DNA of 16,044 nucleotides from Candidatus Omnitrophota bacterium (GCA_020057015.1 JAGVGS010000162.1:1-16044); one strand, 5' to 3'. Shown: positions 1 to 7,597, counted from the stretch's first letter. Notes: generated by a model from the sequence alone, not told the origin. A program made the numbers and translations.

Positions 1-30
1 CCCACACCCCAGCGCCAGAAAGCACCTCAT
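1..30 (-). CDS. Start of a secreted or lipoprotein gene, running off the window
   Basis: Ten codons are visible on the minus strand, reading MRCFLALGCG. The ATG overlaps the TGA of the preceding PHP-lipoprotein gene as ATGA, the same coupling that joins that gene to pmbA/tldE. The hydrophobic start with an early Cys looks like a signal peptide or lipoprotein signal, but ten residues cannot identify a family. It would be the fourth gene of the tldD operon. The call rests only on the ATGA overlap and the hydrophobic start. Confidence 0.45.
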   Translation of the reverse strand, partial: MRCFLALGCG

Positions 31-1187
31 GCTGGCGGGGCCTCGCGCGCCGGCAAGATGTAGATGGGGTTCGTGAAAATCCAGGGCTTGCCGCGCAGCG
101 TGACTTCCACGCGATACACGCCCGGCTCCACGACCGGCACCTGCCAGGCGGTGCCGCTGTGCTGCGCGGCCGGCTCCCCGTCTTTAAACAGCGTCATTGT
201 GGTGCTTGTCGGCAGGGTCACGTCGAGCGTCAAGCCGGGCTGCCAGGGAATCGCGTCGCCCATGATCCCGACCACCTCCTCCTGCGCGATGGCGCGGAAG
301 GAAAAGCCCTTTGCTTCAGCCAGGAGTTCGATGGCGAGGTACGCGTGGCCCTGCCGCAGCGCCTCATAGAAGCTTTCTTTTGTCAGCGTTGGGCTCGGCA
401 CCCAGACGTGGTTGCGGATGAGCTGGCACATGATGTCGTAAGGGGCGAAGGTAACACCCAGGGCATGAAACTCGTGCGCGTCCATGGCGCCGATACCCAC
501 GATCCGCCCGTGCCGCCGGATCATCTCATCCCACGAGGCGAGCGGGTCATAGGGGCGGTTGAGAATCGACTCATAGAAGGGCTCGATCGGGGCGAACAGA
601 GTCCACAGCGCCAGCCGGGCCTTGTTCTCATCGAGGGTGTCGTGCGCCGCATTGTAGGCTTCGATGCCGGTAAAGCCATGCACGGTCCAATCCCGCCAGC
701 GCCCGTTCTTGAAGTAAGGATGGGCGATGAAGCCCAGGCCGCCCTGGCGGTTGACCTCCTCGATGATCTGCTGGGCGTGGAACTTCGTGCGGTCGATTTC
801 CTCGTGCACATTGAGGGCGACATAGTGGCCCTGGTCGGTGGAAATCTCTGTGCCTGCGAGCACCAGCGTGCGGCCGTACCAGCCTTCCCGCCCGTCGCGC
901 AGATGCTGCAGCGTGTTGTGCTCGGTGAGGACCACAAAATCCAGCGCTTGCGCGTTGGCCACGCGGACCACGTCGGCAAATCGGCCGTGCGCGTCATGAG
1001 AATACTCGCGCGTGTGCAGGTGCATGACGCCTACGAAGTCGGTGTACTTGGTGGCAAGCCCCGGCGAGCCGGCGGGGGAGGAGGTGAGGTTGGCTGCGAA
1101 CCCATGGTGCGGCGCCGGATGAGTTATGAGCGCGCAGCCGCTGAGGCCACTGGCCAGGAGCAGGAGCCACCGCGCGCGGCGCGTCAT
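27..1187 (-). CDS. PHP-domain metal-dependent phosphoesterase, predicted lipoprotein
   Basis: The 386-residue protein begins with a lipoprotein signal (arginines, then LLLLASGLSGC; acylated Cys18), so it should be anchored outside the cytoplasmic membrane. The rest reads as a PHP-family phosphoesterase core. Metal-ligand motifs appear in the expected order: HLH at 56-58, TEH at 88-90, Glu114 in GTEIST, HP at 156-157 and DAH at 236-238. PHP proteins hydrolyse phosphoesters with a multinuclear metal centre; the substrate here cannot be told. Residues from about 300 on look like a beta-rich accessory domain. The ATG overlaps the pmbA/tldE stop as ATGA, so translation is probably coupled. An exported PHP enzyme in a TldD/TldE operon is unusual. 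The family call is firm; the function is open. Confidence 0.85.
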   Translation of the reverse strand: MTRRARWLLLLASGLSGCALITHPAPHHGFAANLTSSPAGSPGLATKYTDFVGVMHLHTREYSHDAHGRFADVVRVANAQALDFVVLTEHNTLQHLRDGREGWYGRTLVLAGTEISTDQGHYVALNVHEEIDRTKFHAQQIIEEVNRQGGLGFIAHPYFKNGRWRDWTVHGFTGIEAYNAAHDTLDENKARLALWTLFAPIEPFYESILNRPYDPLASWDEMIRRHGRIVGIGAMDAHEFHALGVTFAPYDIMCQLIRNHVWVPSPTLTKESFYEALRQGHAYLAIELLAEAKGFSFRAIAQEEVVGIMGDAIPWQPGLTLDVTLPTSTTMTLFKDGEPAAQHSGTAWQVPVVEPGVYRVEVTLRGKPWIFTNPIYILPAREAPPA

Positions 1188-2530
1188 GGAGATTGCCCGG
1201 TGAAGCGGAACGTGTCCAAGTGCATCGCCGGCACCAAGGCACAGCCCAGCTCTTGCGCTGGGTCGGCGATCAGCCGGCGCTCGCGCGAGAGCCTGCGCAC
1301 GCTGCTGAACGCCTCCAGCAGGCTCTGGGTGAAGCGCAGCGTTTTGACCGGCGCGGTGAGTTTACCCTCTTCAATCAACCGGGTGCCTTCGCGGGTCAGG
1401 CCGGTCATCAGCGCCTCGCGCGGGTTGAGCAGGCCGTTGACATAGTGAAACCGTGGAATGAGCAAGCCTCGCGCGCAGCCGCGGATCAACTCTGCCAGCG
1501 GCAGCGCACCCGGGCTCATGACCAGGTGCAGCGGAAAAGGCCCCTCGGTTTCGGTCGCCGGCAGGCCATGGCCGGTGGAGGCGTGCTTCATCCGCGCCCC
1601 GTACAGCGTATCGTAGACTACACCTTGGGCGATGCCGCGGTCAATGAGGGCCACGCGCTGCTTTGGGGTGCCTTCAAAATCAAAGGGCATGCGCAGCACG
1701 CCGGGGTCCTGGCCATCATCGGCCAAGGTGATGTCAGGCGAAAAGATCCGCTGGCCCAGCCGGCCGGCCAGGCAACTGCTGCCTTCCTGCAGGTTCTTGG
1801 CGCCGAAGGCAGTGTAGCTCAGCCACAGCAGCAGATCGGCTACTGCTTCGGGCTCCAAAATCACCTCGTACGTGCCCACCGGCAGTGCTGCCGGCTCGCC
1901 AGGCTGCAAGGCTTGTTCGAGTGCTCGGCGCAGCGCACCGTCCCAGTCAAGATAGGTCGCATCGCGGGACACGGCGCTGGCATAGCCCGAGGCGGCCCCA
2001 TGCATCGTCACGAGCTTCGTGCCGGCCACGGTGGAGGCGCAATAGCAGGTCACTTGTTGCGAGTTCACGACGGCCAGCTCATCCTCGCCGGTCATCGCCG
2101 AGCCGGCCAGTGCCACCCCCAGCCCCTGGCAGTACTGCATCAGGCGCAGAATGTGGCCGGCCATGTCCGCGGCCGTGTATTGGGCGGTTGCCTTCAGATA
2201 GTCCTCGCGTACACGCAGGCGGTGCTTCCAGGGTGCTGGCGCGATCAGCGCTTGCTCGCGCGCGTGCTCGGCGATGGTGCGGGCAGCCTCGGCACAGCGG
2301 CGTAAGGCCGCCGGCTCGAGCGTTTCCGTGGTCGCCACCCCGATGCGCCGCCCCAGCGTGACCTTCACCATGACGGTGAGGCTCTCTTGGTGCAGATCCT
2401 GGTGCACCGCCTCATAGGCGAAGCGAAAGACGCGGCGCGTGCGCGCCTGCGCCGTCGCACTCACCTCATCGGCGCGCGTCTGCTTGACGAGTTTGGTTAA
2501 GTCGCTCAACAGGCGCGTGGCACCGATCAT
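1184..2530 (-). CDS. pmbA: TldE/PmbA-family metalloprotease subunit
   Basis: The 448-residue protein is the PmbA/TldE partner of TldD. It has the family fold signatures, including YEVILEPEAVADLL near the middle, PFDFEGTPKQ, and a C-terminal stretch with HYVNGLLNPREALMTGLTR. It lacks the HExxxH zinc motif, as expected, because in the TldD/TldE heterodimer only TldD is catalytic. In E. coli the complex degrades unfolded peptides and matures microcin B17 and CcdA. The start lies 2 nt after the tldD stop, and the 3' end overlaps the PHP gene by 4 nt, so the three genes should be one operon. Length is typical for the family. Its place as second gene after tldD supports the pairing. Confidence 0.92.
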   Translation of the reverse strand: MIGATRLLSDLTKLVKQTRADEVSATAQARTRRVFRFAYEAVHQDLHQESLTVMVKVTLGRRIGVATTETLEPAALRRCAEAARTIAEHAREQALIAPAPWKHRLRVREDYLKATAQYTAADMAGHILRLMQYCQGLGVALAGSAMTGEDELAVVNSQQVTCYCASTVAGTKLVTMHGAASGYASAVSRDATYLDWDGALRRALEQALQPGEPAALPVGTYEVILEPEAVADLLLWLSYTAFGAKNLQEGSSCLAGRLGQRIFSPDITLADDGQDPGVLRMPFDFEGTPKQRVALIDRGIAQGVVYDTLYGARMKHASTGHGLPATETEGPFPLHLVMSPGALPLAELIRGCARGLLIPRFHYVNGLLNPREALMTGLTREGTRLIEEGKLTAPVKTLRFTQSLLEAFSSVRRLSRERRLIADPAQELGCALVPAMHLDTFRFTGQSP

Positions 2531-2532
2531 GG

Positions 2533-3999
2533 CTATTGGGCTGGGGCGACCATGACGCCGTCAAAGCGTGCGTAAGACGAGCCGTGGCCGACGTGCATCA
2601 CCTGCATCGGCTCGCCCTTGGCGCAATTCGGCACGCCCCACAGCTGCCAGTCCTCCGGGCGGCCCACCGCGGTGCAGCGGCCCCAGAAGGCCGGGGTAAT
2701 GCCGGTGTAGAGCGGGTTGGCCACCATCCGACCGAGGCGGCCGTTGATAATCTCCCAGCCGATCTCGGTCGTGAACTGGAAATTGAGCCGCTGGTCATCA
2801 ATCGACCAGCTCTTGTTCGTCGAGAGCAGGTAGCCATGCTCGATGCCGCGGCAGAGCTCTTCTCGCGTCCCGGTGCCGGGCAGCAGATTGACGTTGGTCA
2901 TGCGCACCAACGGCGGCACGCTCCAGCCATCGGCGCGCATCGCACCCCCGCTGGCAGGCAAGTGCAGCCGGGCCGCGGTTTCGCGCGAGCTCAGATACCC
3001 CACAAAGCGGCCCTGGCGCACGAGGTCGACGCGTTGGGCTGGCACTCCTTCGTCATCGAAGGCAAAACTGCCTGCCCCGTCTGCAATGGTCGCGTCAGCG
3101 ACGATGTTCACGCGCGAGGAGCCGTATTGTAGGGTGTTCAGTTGATCCGGGGTCATGAAGCTGCCGCCGGCGTAGCTCAGCTCATGCCCGAGCGCGCGGT
3201 CCAGCTCGGTGGGATGGCCGCACGACTCATGCAGCTGCATCACCATTTGGGTGGGATCGAGCACCAGCGTGGTCTCGCCGGCTTTTGGCGGCGGGGCCTG
3301 CAGTAGCTGTAGCACTTCCTGGCGGGCTTGCGTCGCCCCTGGCACCAGCCCCAGGCTCTCGACATATTCAAAGCCGGCTTGGGCCAGTGCCCCGTGGTGC
3401 GAGTTCGGGAAGCTACGCACCTGCGAGCGGCCCTCCCCCTCCGCCACGACTTCGAGGCCTGCGCCACTTTCGGTCAATGTCTGCTCGATCTCAGCCCCCT
3501 CAGTCGAGCAGAACAGCTTATGCCGCCGGAAGAAGTCCAGGTGCGTTGTGGCGCGCTTGATGGCGTCGGGTCCGAGCAATGCTTGATTGGCCGCGAGTAA
3601 AAGATCGATCTTGGCAGCGAGCGGCACGGCAAAGGGGTCTTGCGCACAGCGCGAGACATGATGCGCTCGGGCCGGGACGACGGGGGCCAGCGGCCGGGGC
3701 TGGCGGTTGATCAAGCGCGCGGCTTTGGCGAGGTCAATAGCTTGCGTTACCGCGCGGCCCACAAGGCGCGCGGTCAAGTGCGGGGTCGAGGCAAAGCCCC
3801 AGGAGCCGTGCACCAGCACGCGGATGCCAAGGCCAAGGCTTTCGGTGTGATTAATGGTGGCGATCGCCCCCCCTTCGGCCACCAGCTCTTCGTGGAGGAA
3901 GCGCTCGATGCGCACATCGGCATAATCCACCCCGTGGCGCTGCAGCAGGCGAAGGGCGAGGGTGGCAACATCGCGCGGAAGCGTTGAGGTCGCTGGCAT
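2533..3999 (-). CDS. tldD: TldD-family metalloprotease, catalytic subunit
   Basis: The 488-residue protein carries the zinc site HESCGH (about residues 257-262), an HExxxH motif, and a late Cys in GVPNCAKGEP (about 459) at the place of the third ligand in TldD. The N-terminal part, with a DVRIER strand and the ESLGLGIRVLVHGSWGFAS region, is also characteristic. With PmbA/TldE it forms a cytoplasmic heterodimeric protease that works on flexible peptides. It is the first gene of the minus-strand operon. There is no Shine-Dalgarno sequence; the bases just before the ATG are pyrimidine-rich. A candidate minus-strand -10 (TATGAT, 4020-4025) would leave a leader of about 14 nt. The ATP-grasp gene diverges from it across a 59-bp gap. 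Confidence 0.93.
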   Translation of the reverse strand: MPATSTLPRDVATLALRLLQRHGVDYADVRIERFLHEELVAEGGAIATINHTESLGLGIRVLVHGSWGFASTPHLTARLVGRAVTQAIDLAKAARLINRQPRPLAPVVPARAHHVSRCAQDPFAVPLAAKIDLLLAANQALLGPDAIKRATTHLDFFRRHKLFCSTEGAEIEQTLTESGAGLEVVAEGEGRSQVRSFPNSHHGALAQAGFEYVESLGLVPGATQARQEVLQLLQAPPPKAGETTLVLDPTQMVMQLHESCGHPTELDRALGHELSYAGGSFMTPDQLNTLQYGSSRVNIVADATIADGAGSFAFDDEGVPAQRVDLVRQGRFVGYLSSRETAARLHLPASGGAMRADGWSVPPLVRMTNVNLLPGTGTREELCRGIEHGYLLSTNKSWSIDDQRLNFQFTTEIGWEIINGRLGRMVANPLYTGITPAFWGRCTAVGRPEDWQLWGVPNCAKGEPMQVMHVGHGSSYARFDGVMVAPAQ

Positions 4000-4058
4000 C
4001 GTAGAGGAAATTGAATCTTATCATACGAGGCGGAGGTTGTCTTTGCTAGAATACCTCA
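4000..4058. promoter_or_regulatory. Divergent promoter region between tldD and the ATP-grasp gene
   Basis: This 59-bp A+T-enriched gap separates two divergent starts. On the plus strand TAGAAT at 4047-4052, preceded by TG one base away (extended -10), sits exactly 6 bp before the ATG at 4059, so the predicted transcript would begin at or very near the start codon. On the minus strand TATGAT (4025 to 4020) and TAAGAT (4020 to 4015) are -10 candidates for tldD. No clear -35 boxes accompany them. The assignments rest on motif and spacing only. Confidence 0.5.
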
Positions 4059-5453
4059 ATGGACCATGTGCCGCGCAGCGTGCTGGATCGCGCGCTGAGC
4101 ACCCTCACCCGCCGCTCGCTGGCCGAGCGCCTGCATGCCATCCGCGCGCTGGCCGAAGTGCGCGGCGTGCGCTATGTCGATGACGCCGGGCGCATGCGCA
4201 CGATCGACATCGCGCTGCGGCCCTGGCTGCTGATTTCCGCCCAACTGCTCCACTTTCACCGCACCGCGGTCCTCCTCTCCTCGGCGCTCTGGCAACTGGC
4301 GACCTTGCGCACCCGCGTGCCGGCGCTGCGCGTGGTGCTGCCCTTCAGCGCCGCCGATGAGGCATGGCTGACGCTGGCGCGTATTCCCCGCGCGCGGCCC
4401 TGGGCTGTGCTGGGCCGGCTCGACTCCACCGCGATTTACGATGAGGCCGGCTGGCAGCGGGACTACCGGATGCTCGAGCCGAACACCGTCGGGGTAGGGG
4501 GTGTGCACTACGCGCCGGCAAGCTGCTCGATCGTGCTTGATGTGCTGGGCGATGTGCTCGAGCAGGCGTTTCCGCGCCGAGCGATCACCGCTACCCCCGA
4601 CCCTCGGCAGCTGTTGATCGATGAGCTGCACGCGGTCAGCCGAAGGCTCGGCCGTAAGCTGCAGGGTGTGGCTTTCATTGAGAACACCGACTTCACGACC
4701 GGCACCGATGAGTTCGGCGAGCTGGCCCACGATTTCAACATGCGCGGCCTGCGCGCCGTGGTGGCCGACCCGCGCGAGCTGCGCTGGGGGCGGCGGGGGC
4801 TCACGGCCCGGGGGGTGCCGGTGGATCTACTCTACCGCGACTCTGAGCTCTCCGAGTTTGTGTCGATGGAACGCAGCGGTACGCGCCTATCGGCCCTGCG
4901 CCAAGCTATTCAGGAAGGACGCTTGATTTCAGGGCTTTCTTGGGAATACGATCAGAAGTCTGCTTGGGAAATCTTCACTGACGCGCAGTATGCCCGCTAC
5001 TTTAGCCCGGCCCAGCGGCAGTTTTTCCGCCAGCACCTGTTGTGGACGCGCCTAGTGCGGGATGCTGCGGTGAGCGATCCTCAGGGCCGCCGCGTCGCGC
5101 TGCCGGCATACATCCGCCGCCATCGGCAGCAACTGGTGCTGAAGCCCAACAATCTCTTCGGCGGCACTGGGGTGATGCTAGGAAGGCTTACCAGTCAGCG
5201 AGAGTGGGAAGCGCAATTGCAGCGCGCCCTACGCGGCCGCATGCGCTTCGTGGTGCAGCAGCTCGCGCATATCCCGGAGCAAGAGTTTCCGATGTTTGGC
5301 CCATCCGGCGGGGTGGCCGCGGTCCACCGCCATGTGGTCTCGGGCTTTTATTTCAGCTCCACCGGCATCGGCCTGGTGGGCCGCTTCTCGGGTAAGCCCG
5401 TGGTCAACGTCTCCCAGGGCGGCGGCCTCATCGCCGGCCTCTGGGTGCATTAG
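4059..5453 (+). CDS. Circularly permuted ATP-grasp / glutathionylspermidine synthase-like ligase
   Basis: The 464-residue protein has hallmarks of the circularly permuted ATP-grasp group. These are LEPNTVGVGG (about 147-156), a central segment with GVAFIENTDF, DEFGELAHDF and DLLYRDSEL, and the nucleotide-binding loop LVLKPNNLFGGTGVMLG in the C-terminal third. Such enzymes make amide or peptide bonds using ATP through an acyl-phosphate; the substrate here is unknown. No signal peptide is seen. Divergence from tldD/pmbA is suggestive of peptide metabolism but proves nothing. The start has no Shine-Dalgarno sequence and lies 6 bp after TAGAAT, so it may be leaderless. The last ten codons plus the first stop base lie in a 32-bp repeat copied at 6260-6291. 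Confidence 0.8.
   Translation: MDHVPRSVLDRALSTLTRRSLAERLHAIRALAEVRGVRYVDDAGRMRTIDIALRPWLLISAQLLHFHRTAVLLSSALWQLATLRTRVPALRVVLPFSAADEAWLTLARIPRARPWAVLGRLDSTAIYDEAGWQRDYRMLEPNTVGVGGVHYAPASCSIVLDVLGDVLEQAFPRRAITATPDPRQLLIDELHAVSRRLGRKLQGVAFIENTDFTTGTDEFGELAHDFNMRGLRAVVADPRELRWGRRGLTARGVPVDLLYRDSELSEFVSMERSGTRLSALRQAIQEGRLISGLSWEYDQKSAWEIFTDAQYARYFSPAQRQFFRQHLLWTRLVRDAAVSDPQGRRVALPAYIRRHRQQLVLKPNNLFGGTGVMLGRLTSQREWEAQLQRALRGRMRFVVQQLAHIPEQEFPMFGPSGGVAAVHRHVVSGFYFSSTGIGLVGRFSGKPVVNVSQGGGLIAGLWVH
5420..5451 (+). repeat. 32-bp perfect direct repeat, left copy (ATP-grasp 3' end)
   Basis: It is identical to 6260-6291 over 32 bases. This copy encodes the last ten residues (GGLIAGLWVH) of the ATP-grasp protein and ends with the first base of its TAG stop. 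The two copies lie 840 bp apart, start to start, and bracket pgl. Confidence 0.95.
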
Positions 5454-5464
5454 CTGGGGTGGCC

Positions 5465-6337
5465 ATGGTGGAGGTGTTTCGAGATGCGACCATCTTAAGT
5501 GCGGTTGTGGCGTCACGTATTGCTGATCTGGCAGGCCGCAAGACACAGCGAGGGCGACGGTTTACTATGGCGCTGGGTGGCGGCGCTACCCCGAGGAAGC
5601 TCTATCGATTGTTGTCGACTAAGCCATATTGCCGAACCATCTGCTGGAGCAAGGTCCATATCTTTTGGATCGATGAGCGGTGTGTGGGGCCGCAGCACGC
5701 CAAAAGCAATTTTCGGATGGTGCACCGGCTGCTGCTTGTGAAATTGCCTATTCCGAAGCGCAACATCCACCGCGTCTTCACTGAGCGCGGCTCGCCGAAA
5801 CACATCGCCGCGGACTACGCACATCGGCTCAGACGGTTTTTCCGTCTGCCGCCAGGCAAGCCACCGAAGTTTGACTTAGTCCTGCTGGGCGTAGGAGTCG
5901 ATGGACACGTGGCGTCATTGTTTCCGAAGTCGCAGGCGCTTTTCGAGCGTCGCCGCCTTGTCGCGGAGGTTCCCGAGGCACCGGATCTGCCCCGCGTGAC
6001 ACTGACGCTTCCAGTGCTCACCCATGCGCAACGCATTATCTGCATGGCGGCAGGAGCAGCGAAGGCCCCCATTCTGGGCAAGATCCTGCGGCGGGACCGC
6101 GCCGCGCGTCAGCTGCCCGCCCAGTTGGTCGCGTCCAGCAGCAGCGCGATCACCTGGTGCCTGGATCGAGCCGCAGCCGCACAGCTCACCGGCAGGCACA
6201 TGAGCGAGCGACTGGTCTTGGACGTAGAGACTCAAAAAGAGTGCGCCGAAGTAGAAGGTCGGCGGCCTCATCGCCGGCCTCTGGGTGCATTGAATGCTCA
6301 CCAAACGTATGGCCGACCCTTGGTGGGACTCTTATAG
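5465..6337 (+). CDS. pgl: 6-phosphogluconolactonase with aberrant C-terminal tail
   Basis: This is a DevB/SOL-type 6-phosphogluconolactonase, which hydrolyses 6-phosphogluconolactone in the oxidative pentose phosphate pathway. Family motifs are in order: ALGGGATPRKLY, WIDERCVGPQHAKSNF, LLGVGVDGHVASLFP and PRVTLTLPVL. The start chosen, ATG 5465, gives MVEVFRDATIL as in the family; GTG 5459 is an alternative two codons earlier. The catalytic domain should end near LDRAAAAQL. From 6200 the frame runs on without a stop into 45 extra residues. The first 23 (MSERLVLD to RRP) are the N-terminus of the exonuclease at 9167, followed by out-of-frame ATP-grasp sequence. The native stop has therefore probably been lost by a small indel near 6190-6201. 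Whether the tailed enzyme is active is unknown. Confidence 0.85.
   Translation: MVEVFRDATILSAVVASRIADLAGRKTQRGRRFTMALGGGATPRKLYRLLSTKPYCRTICWSKVHIFWIDERCVGPQHAKSNFRMVHRLLLVKLPIPKRNIHRVFTERGSPKHIAADYAHRLRRFFRLPPGKPPKFDLVLLGVGVDGHVASLFPKSQALFERRRLVAEVPEAPDLPRVTLTLPVLTHAQRIICMAAGAAKAPILGKILRRDRAARQLPAQLVASSSSAITWCLDRAAAAQLTGRHMSERLVLDVETQKECAEVEGRRPHRRPLGALNAHQTYGRPLVGLL
6200..6267 (+). pseudogene. 5' fragment of an exonuclease-WYL gene
   Basis: The 23 codons from the ATG match the start of the intact gene at 9167: 20 of the first 22 residues are identical (differences V9/L and C15/F). At DNA level 51 of 66 bases match, and 11 of the 13 differing codons are synonymous. The similarity ends at cggcggcc, where sequence identical to the ATP-grasp 3' end begins. 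The fragment lies in frame with pgl and is read as part of its tail. The pattern is that of two long-separated functional orthologues, not of a recent tandem copy. Confidence 0.85.
6260..6291 (+). repeat. 32-bp perfect direct repeat, right copy
   Basis: It is identical to 5420-5451. Read in the ATP-grasp frame it again encodes GGLIAGLWVH and is followed by a stop, here TGA (6291-6293) instead of TAG. It therefore looks like the true 3' end of an ATP-grasp allele. In the pgl frame it is translated as RRPHRRPLGA. Its first 8 bases, cggcggcc, also match codons 21-23 of the intact exonuclease gene. Confidence 0.95.
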
Positions 6338-6868
6338 ATGCTCCTGACGATCATTTGGGGTTTTGTCGGGTTCTTACTGCTCCTGAGGCCTGATTGCGAC
6401 TGGATGGACGGCATGAGTCGGGCACTCGGGTACGGAACCGCGGTCACACATAGGACGCATCTCTTCCAAAAAGCGCTGCGAGTATTTGTGCGTTTCCTAG
6501 GTGGGGTGATTGTTCTCTTAGCGGTGAACGATATTGCCATTGCGATCGGCTGGACAGACAAGCAGTGGTCTCAGGAACTGCTACGCCGCATGGGTGTTTT
6601 CCAGGATGCAGAAAGACAAACCACAGCGTTTGCCTGGCTGAAGTGGATGCTATTGCTGACAATAGCCATCTACTTCACTGCATATGGGACCATTGCCACT
6701 CTGGCTCCGGCAAAGATGCAGGCGTTAACCTGGCAATATTATGAGCGGCTATTTGGTGTACTCCCGGATCGAGATGCTCCGGCCCAGAAGATGATTGTGT
6801 ACTGGGTTCGAGGGATTGCGTGTCTTCTGGGTGGTCTCTGGATATTCTTTCATCTGGGGCATCGATAG
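6338..6868 (+). CDS. Hypothetical membrane protein with four TM segments
   Basis: I do not recognise this 176-residue protein. Four hydrophobic segments are visible, at about 2-16, 50-71, 99-121 and 153-172, joined by short charged loops, so it is an inner-membrane protein. The ATG directly follows the TAG ending the pgl-tail frame. No good Shine-Dalgarno sequence is present, so the exact start is uncertain. It is the first gene of the A+T-richer island and shares no obvious function with its neighbours. Confidence 0.7.
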   Translation: MLLTIIWGFVGFLLLLRPDCDWMDGMSRALGYGTAVTHRTHLFQKALRVFVRFLGGVIVLLAVNDIAIAIGWTDKQWSQELLRRMGVFQDAERQTTAFAWLKWMLLLTIAIYFTAYGTIATLAPAKMQALTWQYYERLFGVLPDRDAPAQKMIVYWVRGIACLLGGLWIFFHLGHR

Positions 6869-7158
6869 CGATCCCCGCGACCATGAAAAGTGATCCGGCT
6901 GATGAGTAAGACGATACTTGTTCAGACGTATGGGTGACCATAGTAGCCGAATACCTGGACTTCCTGAGCCATCCCAACAAGCGCCAGGGGAGGACGCCAA
7001 CCAGGCGATGGAAGCCCTGGCGGAAGGGTTTCGGCTGGTGCTCGCAGGGACGTAACCGCATGAAGTACATCGAACATTTTGAAGATAGGTACCAGTCCCC
7101 TTGGAGCCCGGTGCCGCACCCATAACTAACCTACGCGAACCGAAAGGAGGCACAACCT
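6869..7158 (+). other. 290-bp stretch without a confident gene; short open frames only
   Basis: Two short frames are open. An ATG at 6930 gives 41 codons ending at 7055; its second half, ANQAMEALAEGFRLVLAGT, looks protein-like. An ATG at 7060 gives 21 codons, MKYIEHFEDRYQSPW and on, ending at 7125, with a weak AGGGA upstream. Neither has a strong ribosome-binding site. Both may be decayed pieces of genes. No repeat, tRNA or terminator was seen here. Confidence 0.35.
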
Positions 7159-7299
7159 ATGGCGATGGATCGGGATACCAAGAAGAAGCTGAAGCAACTA
7201 CTCAGGAAAATCGACGTCTTCACCAAGGACCTTAAGTCGCTACGGGACAAGTTGTCTCGAAGTCTAGGCCAGCAGAAGCGACAGAAATCGGTTTGGTGA
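7159..7299 (+). CDS. Small basic coiled-coil-like protein, 46 aa
   Basis: An ATG at 7159 follows a near-perfect Shine-Dalgarno sequence (AAAGGAGG, 7143-7150) at 8 bp, the strongest ribosome-binding site in the island. The 46 residues are Lys/Arg-rich with a heptad-like pattern of hydrophobics (LKQLLRKIDVFTKDLKSL), so a single helix or coiled coil is likely; no family is recognised. It is a hypothetical small protein, possibly nucleic-acid or protein binding on charge alone. The stop is followed at once by tandem gcgatcc repeats. The next gene begins 52 nt later. Confidence 0.6.
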   Translation: MAMDRDTKKKLKQLLRKIDVFTKDLKSLRDKLSRSLGQQKRQKSVW

Positions 7300-7324
7300 G
7301 CGATCCGCGATCCGTACCGGGTAC
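7300..7324. repeat. Short tandem repeat plus gtaccgggtac inverted repeat
   Basis: gcgatcc occurs twice in tandem (7300-7306, 7307-7313), immediately followed by the 11-bp inverted repeat gtacc-g-ggtac (7314-7324) and then a GGGG run. The same arrangement occurs at 8253-8283 with a different tandem unit. The motif is short and its role is unknown. Confidence 0.6.
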
Positions 7325-7351
7325 GCGGGGCGAAAAGGGAAACCCGACTTT

Positions 7352-7597
7352 ATGGCGCGGAAAATCTCAGAGACTAAAGCGACATGCAAGGCATGCGGAC
7401 ACGTTTACTTCTTTGGTAAGACAGATGAACTCGATCATTTGAGCGCCCAGGGGGAAGAGTGCGGGAAAGGCCTAATGTGCTGTGGCGGCTGCCTACCGGC
7501 CGTCTTTCTCCCAACGAAGAAAGCTGTCGATCCCAATAAGTGTCCCAAGTGCGGCTCGCGGGCGATCCGCAAGGAACGTGTAACGCACGAGATATGA
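7352..7597 (+). CDS. Small zinc-ribbon protein
   Basis: The 81-residue protein has two cysteine pairs, CKAC (12-15) and CPKCG (64-68), flanking a central Cys-rich stretch with Cys37 and CCGGC (43-47). It probably binds one or two zinc ions. Zinc ribbons of this kind occur in many small regulators and RNA- or protein-binding factors, so no specific role is assigned. AAGGGA lies 11 bp before the ATG, a loose ribosome-binding site. Next downstream is a lipoprotein gene, after 28 bp containing a GTGGGC/GCCCAC inverted repeat (7599-7604 and 7619-7624). Confidence 0.75.
   Translation: MARKISETKATCKACGHVYFFGKTDELDHLSAQGEECGKGLMCCGGCLPAVFLPTKKAVDPNKCPKCGSRAIRKERVTHEI

Noticed and set aside
159..1445. 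Plus-strand open frame of 428 codons
   Set aside because: It lies opposite the PHP lipoprotein and pmbA, whose family motifs are clear on the minus strand.
6934..7125. 63-codon frame from a GTG
   Set aside because: No ribosome-binding site, Trp/Arg-rich unlikely composition, and it overlaps other equally short frames; kept only as part of the described gap.
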